In this document: positions 1-10,598 of the stretch, in pieces | How positions within the stretch are numbered: the stretch's first letter is position 1 | How the letters are laid out: every line of letters starts with the position of its first letter | From: an uncultured Cedecea sp. | GTDB lineage: Bacteria; Pseudomonadota; Gammaproteobacteria; Enterobacterales; Enterobacteriaceae | DNA length: 64,000 nt | Direction of reading: 5' to 3' | Assembly (NCBI RefSeq): GCF_947498825.1 | Contig: NZ_CANMLV010000002.1 | Coordinates: forward strand, 248,001 to 312,000 | Made by a program: the position numbers and the translations under genes | Notes under the pieces: generated by a model | What the model was told of the DNA's origin: nothing | The model's database searches: none | The model's input: the letters and a program-made list of their open reading frames with translations, nothing else

Positions 1-2152
1 CCAGATTCATGACTTTAGTCCAGGCTGCGATAAAGTCTTTAACAAATTTATTTTCCGCATCCTGACTGGCGTAAACCTCAGCCAGCGCCCGTAGTACTGC
101 ATTAGAACCGAATACCAGGTCTGCACGCGTGGCGGTGTATTTCACTTCACCGCTCTCACGAGAGCGCCCTTCGAATAACTCAGCATCTTCATTCACTGCT
201 TTCCATTCGGTACGCATATCCAGCAAGTTAATAAAGAAATCGTTGCTCAGAACCCCTTGGCGAGAAGTCAGTACACCGTGCTGACTTTCATCATGGGTAA
301 TACCAAGTGAACGTAACCCGCCAATCAATACCGTCAGTTCCGGCGCGGTCAATGTCAGTTGCTGTGCCTTATCAATTAACAATGCTTCGGTAGACGTTGC
401 ATTGGCAATACGGCGGTAGTTTCTGAAGCCATCAGCGGCAGGTTCAAGCAACTCAAATGATGCAATATCGGTCTGTTCCTGTGTCGCATCAACGCGCCCT
501 GGCGTAAACGGCACTTTACTACCACTGGCTTTTTCCAGACCAACAACCCCTGCCAGCACGATGACATCGGCCAGCGAGGCCTTCCCAGACGCCTTCTGAA
601 TAGCCTCCAGTACAGGTAATGCTCTGGCAGCTACAGCATTGACAGCCCAGCTACGTTGTGGAGCCAGCGCCAGCCGGGCACCGTTTGCGCCACCGCGTTT
701 ATCACCACCACGGAAGGTTGAAGCGGAGGCCCATGCCACAGAAACCAACTCACTTATCGTCAGACCGGAATCAGCAATGCTTTGTTTCAGCTTATCAATA
801 TCGCTACCGGAAGGCGTATGACTGACCTGCGGTAACGGATCCTGCCAAATCAGGTCTTCTTTTGGTACTTCCGGACCAATGTAACGTGCTTTAGGCCCCA
901 TATCGCGGTGCGTCAGTTTGTACCAGGCCCGGGCAAAAGCTTCATTAAAGGACTGCGGATCGTTCAGAAAACGGCGAGAAATCTTCTCAAACTCGGGATC
1001 GAAGCGCAGCGTCAGATCGGTCACCAGCATGGTTGGTTTACGTTTTTTCGTCGGTTCAAACGGGTCAGGAATAATGTCCGGACCGTTAACGGCTTCAAAC
1101 TGAATGGCTCCGGCCGGACTGCGTGTTTGTACCCAGTCATAGCCGAACAGGTTTTCGAAGAAGTAGTTACTCCACTGGGTGGGCGTCTGCGTCCAGACAA
1201 CTTCAAGACCTGATGAGATAGCATCCGGACCCACACCGCTATTGTAACTGCTGGCCCAGCCGAGCCCCTGCGCTTCAAGAGGTGATGCTTCAGGATCGGG
1301 ACCGACATGGCTTGCTGCTGCAGAACCGTGGGTTTTACCCAACGTGTGTCCACCTGCGATCAAGGCGACGATCTCTTCATCATCCATCCCCATATTGCCA
1401 AACGTTGCACGGATAGCCGGCGCGGCAGAGGCGGGATCACCGCTATGCTCTGGGCCTTCCGGATTGACGTAAATCAGCCCCATTTCGGTTGCACCTAACG
1501 GTGCCTGTGCCAGAGATTCAGGGTGGCGGTGTTCAAGCCACTCTTTCTCACTCCCCCAGTTAACGTCCAGATCCGGCTCCCATACGTCTTCGCGTCCGGC
1601 GCCAAAGCCAAAGGTACGAAAGCCTGCGTTTTCTAGCGCGACATTACCCGCCAGAATAATCAGGTCAGCCCAAGAGATTTTCTGGCCATATTTTTGTTTG
1701 ACGGGCCATAGCAAGCGGCGGGATTTATCAAGACTTACATTATCCGGCCATGAGTTAAGTGGGGCGAAGCGTTGCTGACCGCGACCGGAACCACCCCGAC
1801 CATCACGGGCACGATAGGTACCTGCACTGTGCCATGCCATACGGATAAAAAGACCGATATAACTGCCCCAGTCGGCAGGCCACCATGATTGAGAATCTGT
1901 CAGCAGCGCTTTGATATCGCCTTTCAGAGCGTAGTAATCAAGCTTACTGAACTCTTTACGGTAACTGAAATTTTCATCCAGTGGGTTCGAGCGGCTGGAA
2001 TGCTGGTTTAACAGGTCAACACGCAGTTGGTGCGGCCACCAGTCCTGATTACTGGTCCCCTCACCAGCAGTATCCGTACTCTGACCATGATTGAACGGGC
2101 ACTTTCCAGTCCCTGCAGAAGATGCATTGTGTAAGTCAGTCGAGTTGCTCAT
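1..2152 (-). CDS. katG: Catalase-peroxidase KatG (C-terminus cut by window edge)
   Basis: Bifunctional haem catalase-peroxidase that removes hydrogen peroxide. The frame runs unbroken from an ATG at 2152 to the left edge, giving 717 codons, while the family is about 726 residues, so only a handful of C-terminal residues should be missing. The distal haem motif [11 protein letters not shown] and the proximal haem ligand motif [11 protein letters not shown] are both present, followed by the duplicated, haem-free C-terminal domain typical of KatG. The start is supported by a GGAG ribosome site about 8 bases upstream. Its nearest neighbour sseB lies upstream on the same strand but is separated by a hairpin terminator, so katG probably has its own promoter in 2153-2385. 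I looked for but could not define an OxyR site. Identification is firm. Confidence 0.95.
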   Translation of the reverse strand, partial: MSNSTDLHNASSAGTGKCPFNHGQSTDTAGEGTSNQDWWPHQLRVDLLNQHSSRSNPLDENFSYRKEFSKLDYYALKGDIKALLTDSQSWWPADWGSYIGLFIRMAWHSAGTYRARDGRGGSGRGQQRFAPLNSWPDNVSLDKSRRLLWPVKQKYGQKISWADLIILAGNVALENAGFRTFGFGAGREDVWEPDLDVNWGSEKEWLEHRHPESLAQAPLGATEMGLIYVNPEGPEHSGDPASAAPAIRATFGNMGMDDEEIVALIAGGHTLGKTHGSAAASHVGPDPEASPLEAQGLGWASSYNSGVGPDAISSGLEVVWTQTPTQWSNYFFENLFGYDWVQTRSPAGAIQFEAVNGPDIIPDPFEPTKKRKPTMLVTDLTLRFDPEFEKISRRFLNDPQSFNEAFARAWYKLTHRDMGPKARYIGPEVPKEDLIWQDPLPQVSHTPSGSDIDKLKQSIADSGLTISELVSVAWASASTFRGGDKRGGANGARLALAPQRSWAVNAVAARALPVLEAIQKASGKASLADVIVLAGVVGLEKASGSKVPFTPGRVDATQEQTDIASFELLEPAADGFRNYRRIANATSTEALLIDKAQQLTLTAPELTVLIGGLRSLGITHDESQHGVLTSRQGVLSNDFFINLLDMRTEWKAVNEDAELFEGRSRESGEVKYTATRADLVFGSNAVLRALAEVYASQDAENKFVKDFIAAWTKVMNL

Positions 2153-2385
2153 TTCGCTCTCCGTTATTATCAGTATCCTTCCACTATAGCTCCTATGAAA
2201 AATCATTAATATCGGGTTGGGCCTACGGATTTGATAGTCAGTACCTTTTAAATATAATATTTTATAGCTGTATCCTTTCAGTTCCGATTATTTCCGGTAC
2301 GACAATGAGTTCAAGACGCTCTGACAACGGGTTCTGATTTACAGCAAAAGGCAGAGAAAGGAGCGGAGACAATTCACAAGAGAAG

Positions 2386-2421
2386 AGAGATAACAGGGAT
2401 GATTACCTGTTATCTCTTTTT
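2386..2421 (-). terminator. Hairpin terminator after sseB
   Basis: A perfect 12-bp inverted repeat (arms 2386-2397 and 2406-2417) with an 8-base loop lies 25 bases past the sseB stop. The T-run is best on the plus strand (2417-2421); on the minus strand the tail is only moderately T-rich. It probably ends sseB transcription and insulates katG. Confidence 0.65.
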
Positions 2422-2445
2422 GACAAGGCTAATGAGCAACGGCTA

Positions 2446-3222
2446 TCAAATAATCCGATTAGCCTTAAAATCACGCAGGAAGCTGCCCCAGCGGCGTTCA
2501 TAGAAGGGGGTAATATGCGCAATCATAAAATGACTGATCCCCTTTTCACCTTCCACGACCTGGCAGATATCAATCGGTTCATCACCCGCTAATGTATCTG
2601 TCGCCACGCTTCCAGTCTGACGAATAATCGCTTCGATATCACTATCCGCTTCAATGCCAATCAGCAGATTAGGTTGTTCATCTACTTTTTCTTTAATCGT
2701 GCATAAAAAAGCACGTTTAACATGTTTGAGATTTTTAAACAGCGTGGTTAAAGAATCGACCATTTGGGCCGGAGGCTCAACCACTTCTGACAGCAGGAGT
2801 GAAACGCCGCCTTCCAGTACTTCCTGCTGGGTTAAGGCATCACCTGACGGACTTAACAGGTGGCTGATTTCATTCGGGGTAAACTCTTTACCCGTTGGCA
2901 GCCGGGCATTTAAAAATAACGTGTTGCCAAGCGTGATTTCAAACAAAGTCCGCACAGGCATAACAACAAAGGACTGTTCATCCGTCACGGCGCGTTGCAA
3001 AGCTTCCAGTGAGGTAAAAAAAGGAATGGCTGAAGTATTGTCGTCTTTTTCCCAGTGCTGTAACTCTACTGAGCTACTGGCGTCTATCGCCTCACCTTCT
3101 GCTGCTTTACCTGGTACCCAGACGGTAGAGTCCATCAGTACCTGAAAAAAGGCAGGACGATGGGCTGCCTCTGTAGCCGCTTGTTCGAGCAGTGTTTCAA
3201 GTTCGTTTTTTGATTCTGACAT
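2446..3222 (-). CDS. sseB: SseB family protein (enhances serine sensitivity)
   Basis: A 258-residue homologue of E. coli SseB, named for enhanced serine sensitivity; its molecular role is not established. The reading frame could extend to 3276, but the product aligns with E. coli SseB from MSESKNELE, so the ATG at 3222 is preferred. The HRPAFF and STVWVPG stretches near the N-terminus are characteristic. It has no signal peptide or membrane span, so it is expected to be cytosolic. It lies 66 bases downstream of pepB on the same strand, the order also seen in E. coli next to the isc operon, and may be cotranscribed with pepB. Confidence 0.9.
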   Translation of the reverse strand: MSESKNELETLLEQAATEAAHRPAFFQVLMDSTVWVPGKAAEGEAIDASSSVELQHWEKDDNTSAIPFFTSLEALQRAVTDEQSFVVMPVRTLFEITLGNTLFLNARLPTGKEFTPNEISHLLSPSGDALTQQEVLEGGVSLLLSEVVEPPAQMVDSLTTLFKNLKHVKRAFLCTIKEKVDEQPNLLIGIEADSDIEAIIRQTGSVATDTLAGDEPIDICQVVEGEKGISHFMIAHITPFYERRWGSFLRDFKANRII

Positions 3223-3288
3223 GGTGATTCCGAAAGCAGCGTTTATAGCCTTCAGAAATGATGCACTGAAGGCCATAAAGAAAGGTAA

Positions 3289-4572
3289 TTAACTCAACAA
3301 TAAATTCGCGATAGCACGCACACCTAAACCAGTAGCACCTGCCGACCACTGCTCAACCCCGCTTTTGCGGTAAGTTGCGGAACAGTCGATATGCAGCCAG
3401 CCCTGACGGTAGTTTTCAACAAAGTGAGACAGGAAACCTGCAGCAGTGCTTGCTCCAGCTGAATAAGCCGCTCCGGCAACGTTGTTCAGTTCAGCAAAAT
3501 TTGATGGTAACTGATGGCGGTGAGATTCTGCCAGCGGTAAACGCCAGAACGGCTCGTGTTCTTGTTCGGCACTGGCCAACAGGCGACCTGCCAGCTTATC
3601 GTCAAAACTGAACAGCGCATGATAGTCATTACCCAGCGCGGTTTTTGCCGCTCCGGTCAGGGTAGCACAGTCGATAATCAGTTCAGGATTTTGTGCCGAT
3701 GCGTCAATTAAACCATCTGCCAGTACCAGACGCCCTTCAGCATCGGTATTCATTACTTCGACGGTTTTGCCGTTGCGATAGGTAATGATATCGCCGAGTT
3801 TAAAGGCATTGCCGCTAACCATATTATCGGCACAGCACAGGTAGAGTTTAACGCGCTTGTTTAACCCACGAGTGATAGCAAAAGCCAGTGCGCCCGTAAC
3901 AGTTGCAGCACCGCCCATGTCGGACTTCATCGAATCCATAAATGCGCTTTGCTTCAGGCTATAGCCACCTGTATCAAAGGTAATTCCTTTCCCAACCAAA
4001 CAGGCATAAACAGGTGCGTCCGGATTTCCGGTTGGGTTATAGTCCAATGCCAGTAACACTGGAGCACGATCGGAACCACGGCCAACAGTGTGGATCCCCA
4101 TGTAGTTCTGTTCACGAAGATCTTCACCTTTGGTGATACGGTAAGAGACCTGATCGCAAGCAACAGCACAAAGAAGATCAACTGCACGTGAAGCCAGGCG
4201 GCCCGGACTTAATTCTTCCGCTGGCATGTTGATGGTATGACGAACCCAGTCGATAATCTGTAAACGGTTATTCAGCTCAGTTTGCTGTTCTTCGCTAAGT
4301 GAAGCCCAGTCAACTTTACCGGTATTTTTGGGTGCCCGGTAGCCTTGCCAGAATGCCCAACTTTTTTCTACATCCCAGCCTTCACCCGCCAGCTCGACAT
4401 GCTTGATACCTTGTCCGTCAATTTTACGTCCTGCACGCTGAATTCTGTCTAACGTGTCGTGTGCCGTCAGGTGCAGTGTAATACCTTCATTATTAATACT
4501 GTACAGCGCTTTTTCACCCCAGCGTGCATCTGCTGGCTGTGTGGAAAGTGTAATTTTCATGGCATCTGTCAT
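3289..4572 (-). CDS. pepB: Aminopeptidase B (peptidase family M17)
   Basis: Cytosolic leucyl-aminopeptidase-family enzyme that releases N-terminal residues from peptides using two metal ions. The 427-residue length equals E. coli PepB. The M17 signature NTDAEGRL, which contributes metal ligands and an active-site residue, is intact, as are the upstream [12 protein letters not shown] and KSDMGGAA metal-site motifs. The frame opens at 4602, but homology begins at MTDAMKITL, which has an AAGGA ribosome site, so the start at 4572 was chosen. It follows iscX with a terminator-like hairpin between them, so it may be only partly coupled to the isc operon. Confidence 0.94.
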   Translation of the reverse strand: MTDAMKITLSTQPADARWGEKALYSINNEGITLHLTAHDTLDRIQRAGRKIDGQGIKHVELAGEGWDVEKSWAFWQGYRAPKNTGKVDWASLSEEQQTELNNRLQIIDWVRHTINMPAEELSPGRLASRAVDLLCAVACDQVSYRITKGEDLREQNYMGIHTVGRGSDRAPVLLALDYNPTGNPDAPVYACLVGKGITFDTGGYSLKQSAFMDSMKSDMGGAATVTGALAFAITRGLNKRVKLYLCCADNMVSGNAFKLGDIITYRNGKTVEVMNTDAEGRLVLADGLIDASAQNPELIIDCATLTGAAKTALGNDYHALFSFDDKLAGRLLASAEQEHEPFWRLPLAESHRHQLPSNFAELNNVAGAAYSAGASTAAGFLSHFVENYRQGWLHIDCSATYRKSGVEQWSAGATGLGVRAIANLLLS

Positions 4573-4602
4573 TTTTTTATCCTTTTCGTCGCTTACTGCC
4601 AA

Positions 4603-4630
4603 TAAAAATGGGCCGCCACAGGCAGCCCAT
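4603..4630 (-). terminator. Terminator between iscX and pepB
   Basis: On the minus strand an ATGGGC/GCCCAT stem with an inner GCC/GGC pairing is followed directly by TTTTTATT. It sits only 30 bases before the pepB start and should end or attenuate the isc transcript. Confidence 0.7.
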
Positions 4631-4737
4631 TATCGACAGTTCAGAGAGAAAAACAAATTCCCTCTTTATGATTAAGGGCATAAATTAATCCGCGGGCTAT
4701 CCGGGTTTATTTACGGCCTTAACAGAATACAGAGCTT

Positions 4738-4938
4738 TTATTGCGCTTCGTCTAGCCATACCAATAAAATTGCTTCCAGTATTTTTTCATTGGAAGCATC
4801 AGGCTGGTCGTCAAAATCTTCCAGCTCGCAAATCCATTGGTGCATATCAGTAAAGCGCACTGTCGTCGGATCAACATCCGGGCGACTGTCATACAGCGCT
4901 TCGCCAATTTCACGGCTATCGGTCCATTTTAATCCCAT
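4738..4938 (-). CDS. iscX: IscX (YfhJ), iron-sulfur assembly regulator
   Basis: Small acidic protein of 66 residues that binds IscS and iron and modulates cysteine desulfurase activity during iron-sulfur cluster assembly. The sequence carries the family pattern GLKWTD near the N-terminus and [10 protein letters not shown] in the middle, and its length equals E. coli IscX. It is the last gene of the isc operon, 12 bases after fdx, and is followed by a strong hairpin terminator. Confidence 0.95.
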   Translation of the reverse strand: MGLKWTDSREIGEALYDSRPDVDPTTVRFTDMHQWICELEDFDDQPDASNEKILEAILLVWLDEAQ

Positions 4939-4950
4939 AGTCCGCCTCTG

Positions 4951-5286
4951 TTAGTGTTCACGTGCATGGTTAATTGTATAGCGCGGCATTTCGACCACCA
5001 AGTCTTCGTCCGTCACACGTGCCTGGCAGCTTAAACGGCTTTCAGGTTCCAGGCCCCAGGCCTTATCCAGCATGTCGTCCTCGTCTTCCGTACTTTCCGC
5101 AAGTGAGTCGAAGCCTTCACGCACAACGCAGTGGCAGGTGGTACAGGCGCAGGATTTTTCACAAGCGTGTTCAATTTCAATTCCGTTGCGCAGGGCAACG
5201 TCGAGAATAGTTTCACCTTGCTGTGCTTCCAGTACTGCGCCATCCGGACAAAGATCCTGATGAGGCAGAAAAATAATCTTTGGCAT
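4951..5286 (-). CDS. fdx: Adrenodoxin-type [2Fe-2S] ferredoxin
   Basis: Electron-transfer ferredoxin of the ISC machinery, thought to supply electrons for cluster formation on IscU. The 111-residue length equals E. coli Fdx. The cluster-binding pattern CxxxxxCxxC is visible in CEKSCACTTC, with the fourth cysteine in the RLSCQA motif near the C-terminus. The start lies one base after the hscA stop, as expected in a tightly packed isc operon, so translation is likely coupled to hscA. Confidence 0.96.
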   Translation of the reverse strand: MPKIIFLPHQDLCPDGAVLEAQQGETILDVALRNGIEIEHACEKSCACTTCHCVVREGFDSLAESTEDEDDMLDKAWGLEPESRLSCQARVTDEDLVVEMPRYTINHAREH

Positions 5287-5287
5287 A

Positions 5288-7138
5288 TTAAACCTCGTCC
5301 ACAGAATGACCGGTCAACGCGGTACGGATTGATAAATCCATACGACGAGCCGCAAATTCTTGGGTTTGCTTGTCTACGTTTTTGATTTCATTTGCAATGG
5401 CGCTGGTATCATCAGACTGTGCAGCTTCGACTAATGCCGCAATAGCAGCGTCAATCACCGCCCGTTCAGTTTCGTTGAGCAACGCAGCGTCAGCTTTCAG
5501 CGCACTTTGCAGACTTTCCAGCACACGTGCAGCTTCAACTTTTTGTTCCGCCAACATGCGTGCTTTGACATCATGTTCGGCATAGCTCATGGAGTCCTGA
5601 ATCATACTGGCAATTTCACCATCGCTCAGGCCATAAGAAGGTTTTACCTGAATAGAGGCTTCGACACCGGTCGATTTTTCCATGGCAGTCACACTCAGTA
5701 AACCGTCCGCATCAACCTGGAAAGTGACGCGAATATGCGCGGCACCTGCAGCCATCGGCGGAATACCTCGTAAAGTGAAACGTGCCAGTGAGCGGCAATC
5801 CTGCACCAGTTCACGTTCACCCTGCATAACATGGATAGACATTGCAGTCTGACCATCTTTAAAGGTGGTGAACTCCTGAGCTTTCGCAACCGGGATCGTG
5901 GTATTACGGTTAATCACCTTCTCTACCAAACCGCCCATAGTCTCAAGCCCCAGTGATAACGGGATGACATCCAGTAACAGCATTTCACTGTCAGGTTTGT
6001 TCCCCACCAGAATATCAGCCTGAATCGCCGCGCCGATAGCAACCACTTTGTCAGGATCAATTGACGTAAGGGGCTCGCGACCAAAGAATGCGCCAACCTG
6101 TTCACGTACTAAAGGAACGCGGGTTGAACCGCCGACCATCACCACTTCAATAACGTCTTCCGCGGCGACTCCCGCATCTTTTAAGGCGCGACGACAAGAA
6201 AGCAGAGTACGTTTAACCAAAGCAATAATAAGTTCTTCCAACTGAAGACGTGTGACTTCAGTCTGCCGATCTGCCAACTCAACCTTAACGCTTTGGGCAT
6301 CACTCAGCGCAATTTTTGCCTCTGTCGCTGCATCCAGTAACTGGCGCCGCAAGCGCAGGTCGTTCTGGGCATTTATACCCAGTTTTTCGCCCAGAAAATC
6401 CGCCAACAGATGGTCAAAGTCATCTCCCCCCAGGGCAGAATCCCCCCCTGTGGCAAGGACCTCAAATACACCGCGACTCAGGCGTAAAATAGAAATATCA
6501 AATGTGCCGCCACCCAAATCATAGACCGCAATAATGCCTTCCTGCCCGGAATCCAGGCCATAGGCAATGGCGGCTGCAGTAGGTTCATTAAGCAGACGTA
6601 AGACATGCAGGCCTGCCAGGCGGGCCGAATCTTTTGTTCCCTGACGCTGGGCGTCATCGAAATAGGCCGGAACGGTAATCACCACGCCATCGAGAGAGCC
6701 TGCCAGGGTTTCCTGCGCACGCTGGGCGAGGTGGGCCAAAATATCGGCCGAGATACGTACCGGATTCAGTAAACCAGCCGGTGTATCGATCAACGGCAGG
6801 CCGTTTTCACTGGCGCTGAACTGATAGGGAAGCTGAGGATAACGACTCTGGATATCAACCAGAGAGCGCCCCATCAGACGTTTTACGGAGCTTATCGTAT
6901 TGACCGGATCAAGCGCTGCCTGAGCACGTGCTTCATAGCCGACACGATGGCCCTGTGACTGGTAATGCACCACTGAAGGGAGGAGGTGCTGTCCCTGGCT
7001 GTCAGCCAGAGTTTGCGCTTGCCCGCTGCGCACGGTTGCTACCAGAGAATGAGTGGTACCCAGATCAATCCCCGCAGCCAGTCTGCGCTGGTGCGGTTCT
7101 GCCGCCATTCCAGGCTCACTAATTTGTAATAACGCCAT
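5288..7138 (-). CDS. hscA: Hsp70-type chaperone HscA
   Basis: Specialised Hsp70 that, with HscB, binds the LPPVK motif of IscU and drives iron-sulfur cluster transfer to acceptors. It has 616 residues, the same as E. coli HscA. The nucleotide-binding domain shows the GIDLGTTHS phosphate loop and the [10 protein letters not shown] motif; the substrate-binding domain follows from about residue 390. The HscA-specific N-terminal stretch ([10 protein letters not shown]) before the ATPase domain is present. It lies 36 bases after hscB and one base before fdx in the isc operon. Confidence 0.97.
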   Translation of the reverse strand: MALLQISEPGMAAEPHQRRLAAGIDLGTTHSLVATVRSGQAQTLADSQGQHLLPSVVHYQSQGHRVGYEARAQAALDPVNTISSVKRLMGRSLVDIQSRYPQLPYQFSASENGLPLIDTPAGLLNPVRISADILAHLAQRAQETLAGSLDGVVITVPAYFDDAQRQGTKDSARLAGLHVLRLLNEPTAAAIAYGLDSGQEGIIAVYDLGGGTFDISILRLSRGVFEVLATGGDSALGGDDFDHLLADFLGEKLGINAQNDLRLRRQLLDAATEAKIALSDAQSVKVELADRQTEVTRLQLEELIIALVKRTLLSCRRALKDAGVAAEDVIEVVMVGGSTRVPLVREQVGAFFGREPLTSIDPDKVVAIGAAIQADILVGNKPDSEMLLLDVIPLSLGLETMGGLVEKVINRNTTIPVAKAQEFTTFKDGQTAMSIHVMQGERELVQDCRSLARFTLRGIPPMAAGAAHIRVTFQVDADGLLSVTAMEKSTGVEASIQVKPSYGLSDGEIASMIQDSMSYAEHDVKARMLAEQKVEAARVLESLQSALKADAALLNETERAVIDAAIAALVEAAQSDDTSAIANEIKNVDKQTQEFAARRMDLSIRTALTGHSVDEV

Positions 7139-7174
7139 ATTAAACTTCCAAAAATCCAGGCCCGAAATCAGGCA

Positions 7175-7690
7175 TTAAAAATCGCTTAATTTTTCTTCGA
7201 GTTGTTCTATGTTGTGCTGTAATTTATCGAGAAAACGCAGCTTACGAACGGTATCTGCCGCTTGCTCCCACTGTAAACTATCCAGCTCTTGTACCATTCT
7301 GGCACTACGACTTTGTATCATCCTGGCAACGTTGCTGCCAAAGGCTTCCAGTGCGTTGATATCTGCCGATCGTTCGATGCTATCCAACTCTTCGCGTAGC
7401 TCAAGTTGTTCCATCAAAAATGCGGTATCACGTACGGTATGCTGCTCATTTGCCAAATCAAAACCATTCAGCAGCAGTAAGTATTCAGCACGCAGCAACG
7501 GATGGCGTAATGTTTGCCATGCCTGATTAATGGTTGCTGATTGATTTACTGCCAGAAGCTGCTCCGCCTGTGGGCGGTTGGCATATTTGTCAGGATGGAA
7601 CTGTCGCTGCAATTCCTGGTAACGCGTAGCTAAGTGCTGGGTATCAACCACATAGCCTGGGGTCAGTCCAAACAGAGTAAAGTAATCCAT
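7175..7690 (-). CDS. hscB: J-domain co-chaperone HscB
   Basis: J-type co-chaperone that delivers IscU to HscA and stimulates its ATPase. It has 171 residues, matching E. coli. The N-terminal J domain begins MDYFTLFGL and contains the invariant HPD tripeptide ([11 protein letters not shown], about residues 37-40). The C-terminal half is a predicted helical bundle that binds IscU. It is placed between iscA and hscA in the canonical isc order. The 88-base gap to iscA is unremarkable. Confidence 0.96.
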   Translation of the reverse strand: MDYFTLFGLTPGYVVDTQHLATRYQELQRQFHPDKYANRPQAEQLLAVNQSATINQAWQTLRHPLLRAEYLLLLNGFDLANEQHTVRDTAFLMEQLELREELDSIERSADINALEAFGSNVARMIQSRSARMVQELDSLQWEQAADTVRKLRFLDKLQHNIEQLEEKLSDF

Positions 7691-7778
7691 AACAGACTCG
7701 AGTTTTTATCAGGTAAATGCTGTATCGGTCATGCAGAGTCACACGCCATCTACATGCTCAGATAGCGTGTTATATAGA

Positions 7779-8102
7779 TCAAACGTGGAAGCTTTCACCG
7801 CAGCCACACTCGTCCTTCACGTTAGGATTAGTAAACTTAAATCCTTCGTTAAGACCTTCTTTGACAAAGTCGAGCTGGGTTCCATCTAAAAATTGCAGGC
7901 TTTTACCATCAACAACGACCTTTACACCTTTATCTTCAAAGATGGTATCACCGTCATCAGGTGCGTCTACGAACTCCAGGACATAAGCCATACCGGAACA
8001 ACCAGAAGTGCGAACACCTAAGCGTAAACCAAATCCTTTTCCACGATTAATAAGGAAAGAATTCACACGATGTGCAGCACTATCGCTAAGGGTTATCGAC
8101 AT
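7779..8102 (-). CDS. iscA: A-type iron-sulfur carrier IscA
   Basis: Carrier or iron-binding protein that helps deliver clusters to apo-proteins, notably [4Fe-4S] enzymes. It has 107 residues. The three conserved cysteines of A-type carriers are present, in SGCSGMAY and in the C-terminal CGCGESF. In E. coli iscU and iscA are separated by only a short spacer. Here 139 bases separate them, and that spacer contains a copy or fragment of the dispersed palindromic repeat. Confidence 0.96.
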   Translation of the reverse strand: MSITLSDSAAHRVNSFLINRGKGFGLRLGVRTSGCSGMAYVLEFVDAPDDGDTIFEDKGVKVVVDGKSLQFLDGTQLDFVKEGLNEGFKFTNPNVKDECGCGESFHV

Positions 8103-8130
8103 ACTACAACCTCAATCAAATATTATCTCT

Positions 8131-8226
8131 CGTCATACCTCAAGTTGCATGAATACGCTAAGTACGCATGCAACTCCACTTACCTGAGTAAGACTCCAGG
8201 GACTTTTGAACGCGTCACCTGGTTAC
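8131..8226. repeat. Palindromic repeat fragment inside the isc operon
   Basis: The motif cgtcatacctcaagttgc at 8131-8148 differs by one base from the reverse complement of the ends of the tandem repeats at 35212-35464. The following 75 bases include 'gcatgcaact' and have no coding potential. It fills the iscU-iscA spacer and would be transcribed within the isc mRNA. The right-hand boundary is uncertain. Confidence 0.55.
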
Positions 8227-8241
8227 AGACTCATCTTATTT

Positions 8242-8628
8242 TTACTGAGAATCACGCTTGCTTTTATAATCTGCGATAGCTGCTTTAATAGCATCTTCCG
8301 CGAGGATTGAGCAGTGGATCTTCACAGGTGGCAGCTCGAGTTCGTCTGCAATATCAGTGTTTTTAATCGCTTCCGCTTCGTCCAGTGACTTACCCTTGAC
8401 CCATTCAGTCAACAAAGAGCTGGAGGCAATGGCAGAGCCACAGCCATAAGTCTTGAAGCGTGCGTCTTCAATGATACCTTCATTGTTGACTTTAATCTGC
8501 AATTTCATCACGTCGCCACAAGCCGGTGCACCCACCATGCCGGAACCCACGCTGGTATCAGCGTTGTCAAAAGAACCCACGTTACGTGGATTTTCATAAT
8601 GATCGATTACTTTTTCGCTATAAGCCAT
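8242..8628 (-). CDS. iscU: Iron-sulfur scaffold protein IscU
   Basis: Scaffold on which IscS-derived sulfur and iron are assembled into a cluster. It has 128 residues, identical in length to E. coli IscU. The three ligand cysteines are present in GAPACGD, YGCGSA and KIHCSI, and the HscA-recognition motif LPPVK precedes the last. Asp39 next to the first cysteine, which controls cluster lability, is retained. It follows iscS by 27 bases. It is the central component of the isc operon and physically partners IscS, HscB, HscA and Fdx. Confidence 0.98.
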   Translation of the reverse strand: MAYSEKVIDHYENPRNVGSFDNADTSVGSGMVGAPACGDVMKLQIKVNNEGIIEDARFKTYGCGSAIASSSLLTEWVKGKSLDEAEAIKNTDIADELELPPVKIHCSILAEDAIKAAIADYKSKRDSQ

Positions 8629-8655
8629 TTTTATTTCTCCTGAGTCTGAAATTGA

Positions 8656-9870
8656 TTAATGGTGTGACCATTCGATAGTAGTAAGATCAACACCCTGCTT
8701 GAACATTTCCCACAGCGGAGAAAGATCGCGCAAACGACCGATAGAATTTCTTACCAGTTTGATGGTGTAATCAATCTCTTCTTCCGTAGTAAAACGGCCT
8801 AAAGAGAAACGGATAGAACTGTGTGCCAGTTCATCATTCATACCCAGAGCACGCAACACATAGGAAGGCTCCAGGCTTGCTGACGTACAGGCTGAACCTG
8901 AAGAGACCGCAAGGTCTTTCAATGCCATAATCAGCGACTCACCTTCAACGTAGTTAAAGCTGACGTTAAGGATAGTAGGTACACCATGCTCTAAGTCGCC
9001 GTTAAGATACACTTCTTCCATATCTTTCACGCCGTCCCACAAACGCTGACGCAGTACACGCAGACGCGCCATTTCCGTTTCCAGTTCTTCTTTGGCAATA
9101 CGGTAAGCTTCGCCCATTCCGACAATCTGGTGAACCGGTAAGGTACCTGAACGCATGCCGCGCTCATGACCGCCGCCGTGCATCTGTGCTTCAATACGAA
9201 TACGTGGTTTACGACGAACGTAAAGGCCACCGATACCTTTAGGACCATAGATTTTATGGCCGGAGAAAGACATCAAATCAACTTTCAGCTGACTCAGATC
9301 GATAGGTAATTTACCCACACTCTGGGTTGCATCGACATGGAAAATGATGCCACGAGCGCGGCACATTTCACCGATAGTCGCGATATCCTGGACTACACCG
9401 ATTTCATTATTAACGTGCATGACGGACACCAGAATAGTGTCATCACGCATGGCTTCTTCAAGCACTTTCAGATCAAGAATACCGTTAACCTGTGGAGACA
9501 GATAAGTGACTTCAAATCCTTCACGCTCCAGCTGACGACAGGTATCCAGAACCGCTTTATGTTCTGTTTTTACAGTAATAACGTGCTTGCCTTTCTTTTG
9601 ATAGAAGTTAGCAGCACCTTTAATCGCAAGGTTGTCTGACTCTGTAGCACCAGAAGTAAAGACAATCTCACGTGGATCGGCACCCAACAAATCGGCAATT
9701 TGGTTACGGGCAATATCAACTGCCTCTTCTGCCTGCCAGCCAAAACGATGGGAACGGGAAGCAGGGTTCCCGAAGTTGCCATCCATAGTTAAAAACTGCA
9801 TCATTTTCTGCGCCACACGCGGATCTACCGGTGTGGTAGCAGAATAGTCGAGATAAATAGGTAATTTCAT
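8656..9870 (-). CDS. iscS: Cysteine desulfurase IscS
   Basis: Pyridoxal-phosphate enzyme that converts cysteine to alanine and provides persulfide sulfur for iron-sulfur clusters, tRNA thiolation and other pathways. It has 404 residues. The PLP lysine lies in [12 protein letters not shown] and the catalytic cysteine in the mobile loop SGSACTSAS, which is also the region that docks IscU. The gene follows iscR by 108 bases. In E. coli this intergenic stretch is where RyhB sRNA acts on the polycistronic mRNA; I did not demonstrate pairing here. Confidence 0.98.
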   Translation of the reverse strand: MKLPIYLDYSATTPVDPRVAQKMMQFLTMDGNFGNPASRSHRFGWQAEEAVDIARNQIADLLGADPREIVFTSGATESDNLAIKGAANFYQKKGKHVITVKTEHKAVLDTCRQLEREGFEVTYLSPQVNGILDLKVLEEAMRDDTILVSVMHVNNEIGVVQDIATIGEMCRARGIIFHVDATQSVGKLPIDLSQLKVDLMSFSGHKIYGPKGIGGLYVRRKPRIRIEAQMHGGGHERGMRSGTLPVHQIVGMGEAYRIAKEELETEMARLRVLRQRLWDGVKDMEEVYLNGDLEHGVPTILNVSFNYVEGESLIMALKDLAVSSGSACTSASLEPSYVLRALGMNDELAHSSIRFSLGRFTTEEEIDYTIKLVRNSIGRLRDLSPLWEMFKQGVDLTTIEWSHH

Positions 9871-9978
9871 TGCTCTTTAAGCTCCGTACATCACTTCAAT
9901 ACGAAGAACCAGACTTAAAAGGTTAAAGCCGTTATCAACTGCGGTCTGCCTATCTGATTCTAAAATTCGTTTTTCTGC

Positions 9979-10467
9979 TTATGCGCGCAGTTTGACGTCA
10001 ATCTGGTCATGGAGACGTATAGTACGATGAGTGTCATTTTGCTGACGATCGGACACATCCATCACTTCCTGGTTATTAACCAGTTCACCTAAGGTGATAT
10101 TGTTCAAAAAACCAGTCAGGCGATCGCTAAGATCGCGCCACAGAGCGTGGGTCAGACATTTTTCCCCACCCTGGCAACCGCCCTTGCCCTGGCAGCGCGT
10201 AGCATCGACAGACTCATCGACCGCACTGATCACTTCTCCAACTGCAATACTCCCCGCGTCTTTACCTAACAGATAACCACCGCCCGGTCCACGGACGCTA
10301 GCGACGAGACCATTTTTACGCAGACGTGAAAATAGCTGCTCCAGGTAAGAAAGCGAAATGCCCTGACGTTCAGAAATATCCGCCAGCGGTACTGGACCAG
10401 CTTCAGAGTTCAACGCGACGTCAAGCATTGCGGTAACGGCATAGCGCCCTTTAGATGTCAGTCTCAT
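9979..10467 (-). CDS. iscR: Rrf2-family iron-sulfur regulator IscR
   Basis: Transcription factor that senses cluster supply: with a [2Fe-2S] cluster it represses the isc operon, and the apo form controls a second class of targets. It has 162 residues with an N-terminal winged helix and the cluster-binding cysteines spaced C-x5-C-x5-C in [14 protein letters not shown], followed by the histidine ligand in LTHALW. It is the first gene of the isc operon, with tandem IscR-type sites upstream at 10549-10598, consistent with autorepression. Confidence 0.97.
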   Translation of the reverse strand: MRLTSKGRYAVTAMLDVALNSEAGPVPLADISERQGISLSYLEQLFSRLRKNGLVASVRGPGGGYLLGKDAGSIAVGEVISAVDESVDATRCQGKGGCQGGEKCLTHALWRDLSDRLTGFLNNITLGELVNNQEVMDVSDRQQNDTHRTIRLHDQIDVKLRA

Positions 10468-10548
10468 GTCTTACTTAACCTCAAATAGCCCCTCGTTGCG
10501 GGGGTTTCAAAAAAATGATAGTTCACATAGCTTGAGGATAAGTCTGAC

Positions 10549-10598
10549 ATTCCTGAGTAATTTGGTCAACTATTTAACCTAGTAATTTACTCAAGTAT
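10549..10598 (-). promoter_or_regulatory. Tandem IscR type 1 sites and iscR promoter
   Basis: Two neighbouring imperfect dyads (10549-10573 and 10575-10598) each resemble the IscR type 1 pattern, with ATAGTTGACC...ACTCAGGAAT in the inner copy. The inner copy contains a TTGACC -35 element, and the arrangement closely follows the E. coli iscR promoter. The outer copy abuts the 3' end of trmJ. Confidence 0.65.

Noticed and set aside
2122-2337. 71-codon plus-strand frame upstream of katG
   Set aside because: Overlaps the katG start on the other strand and has no ribosome site or homology; more likely promoter DNA.
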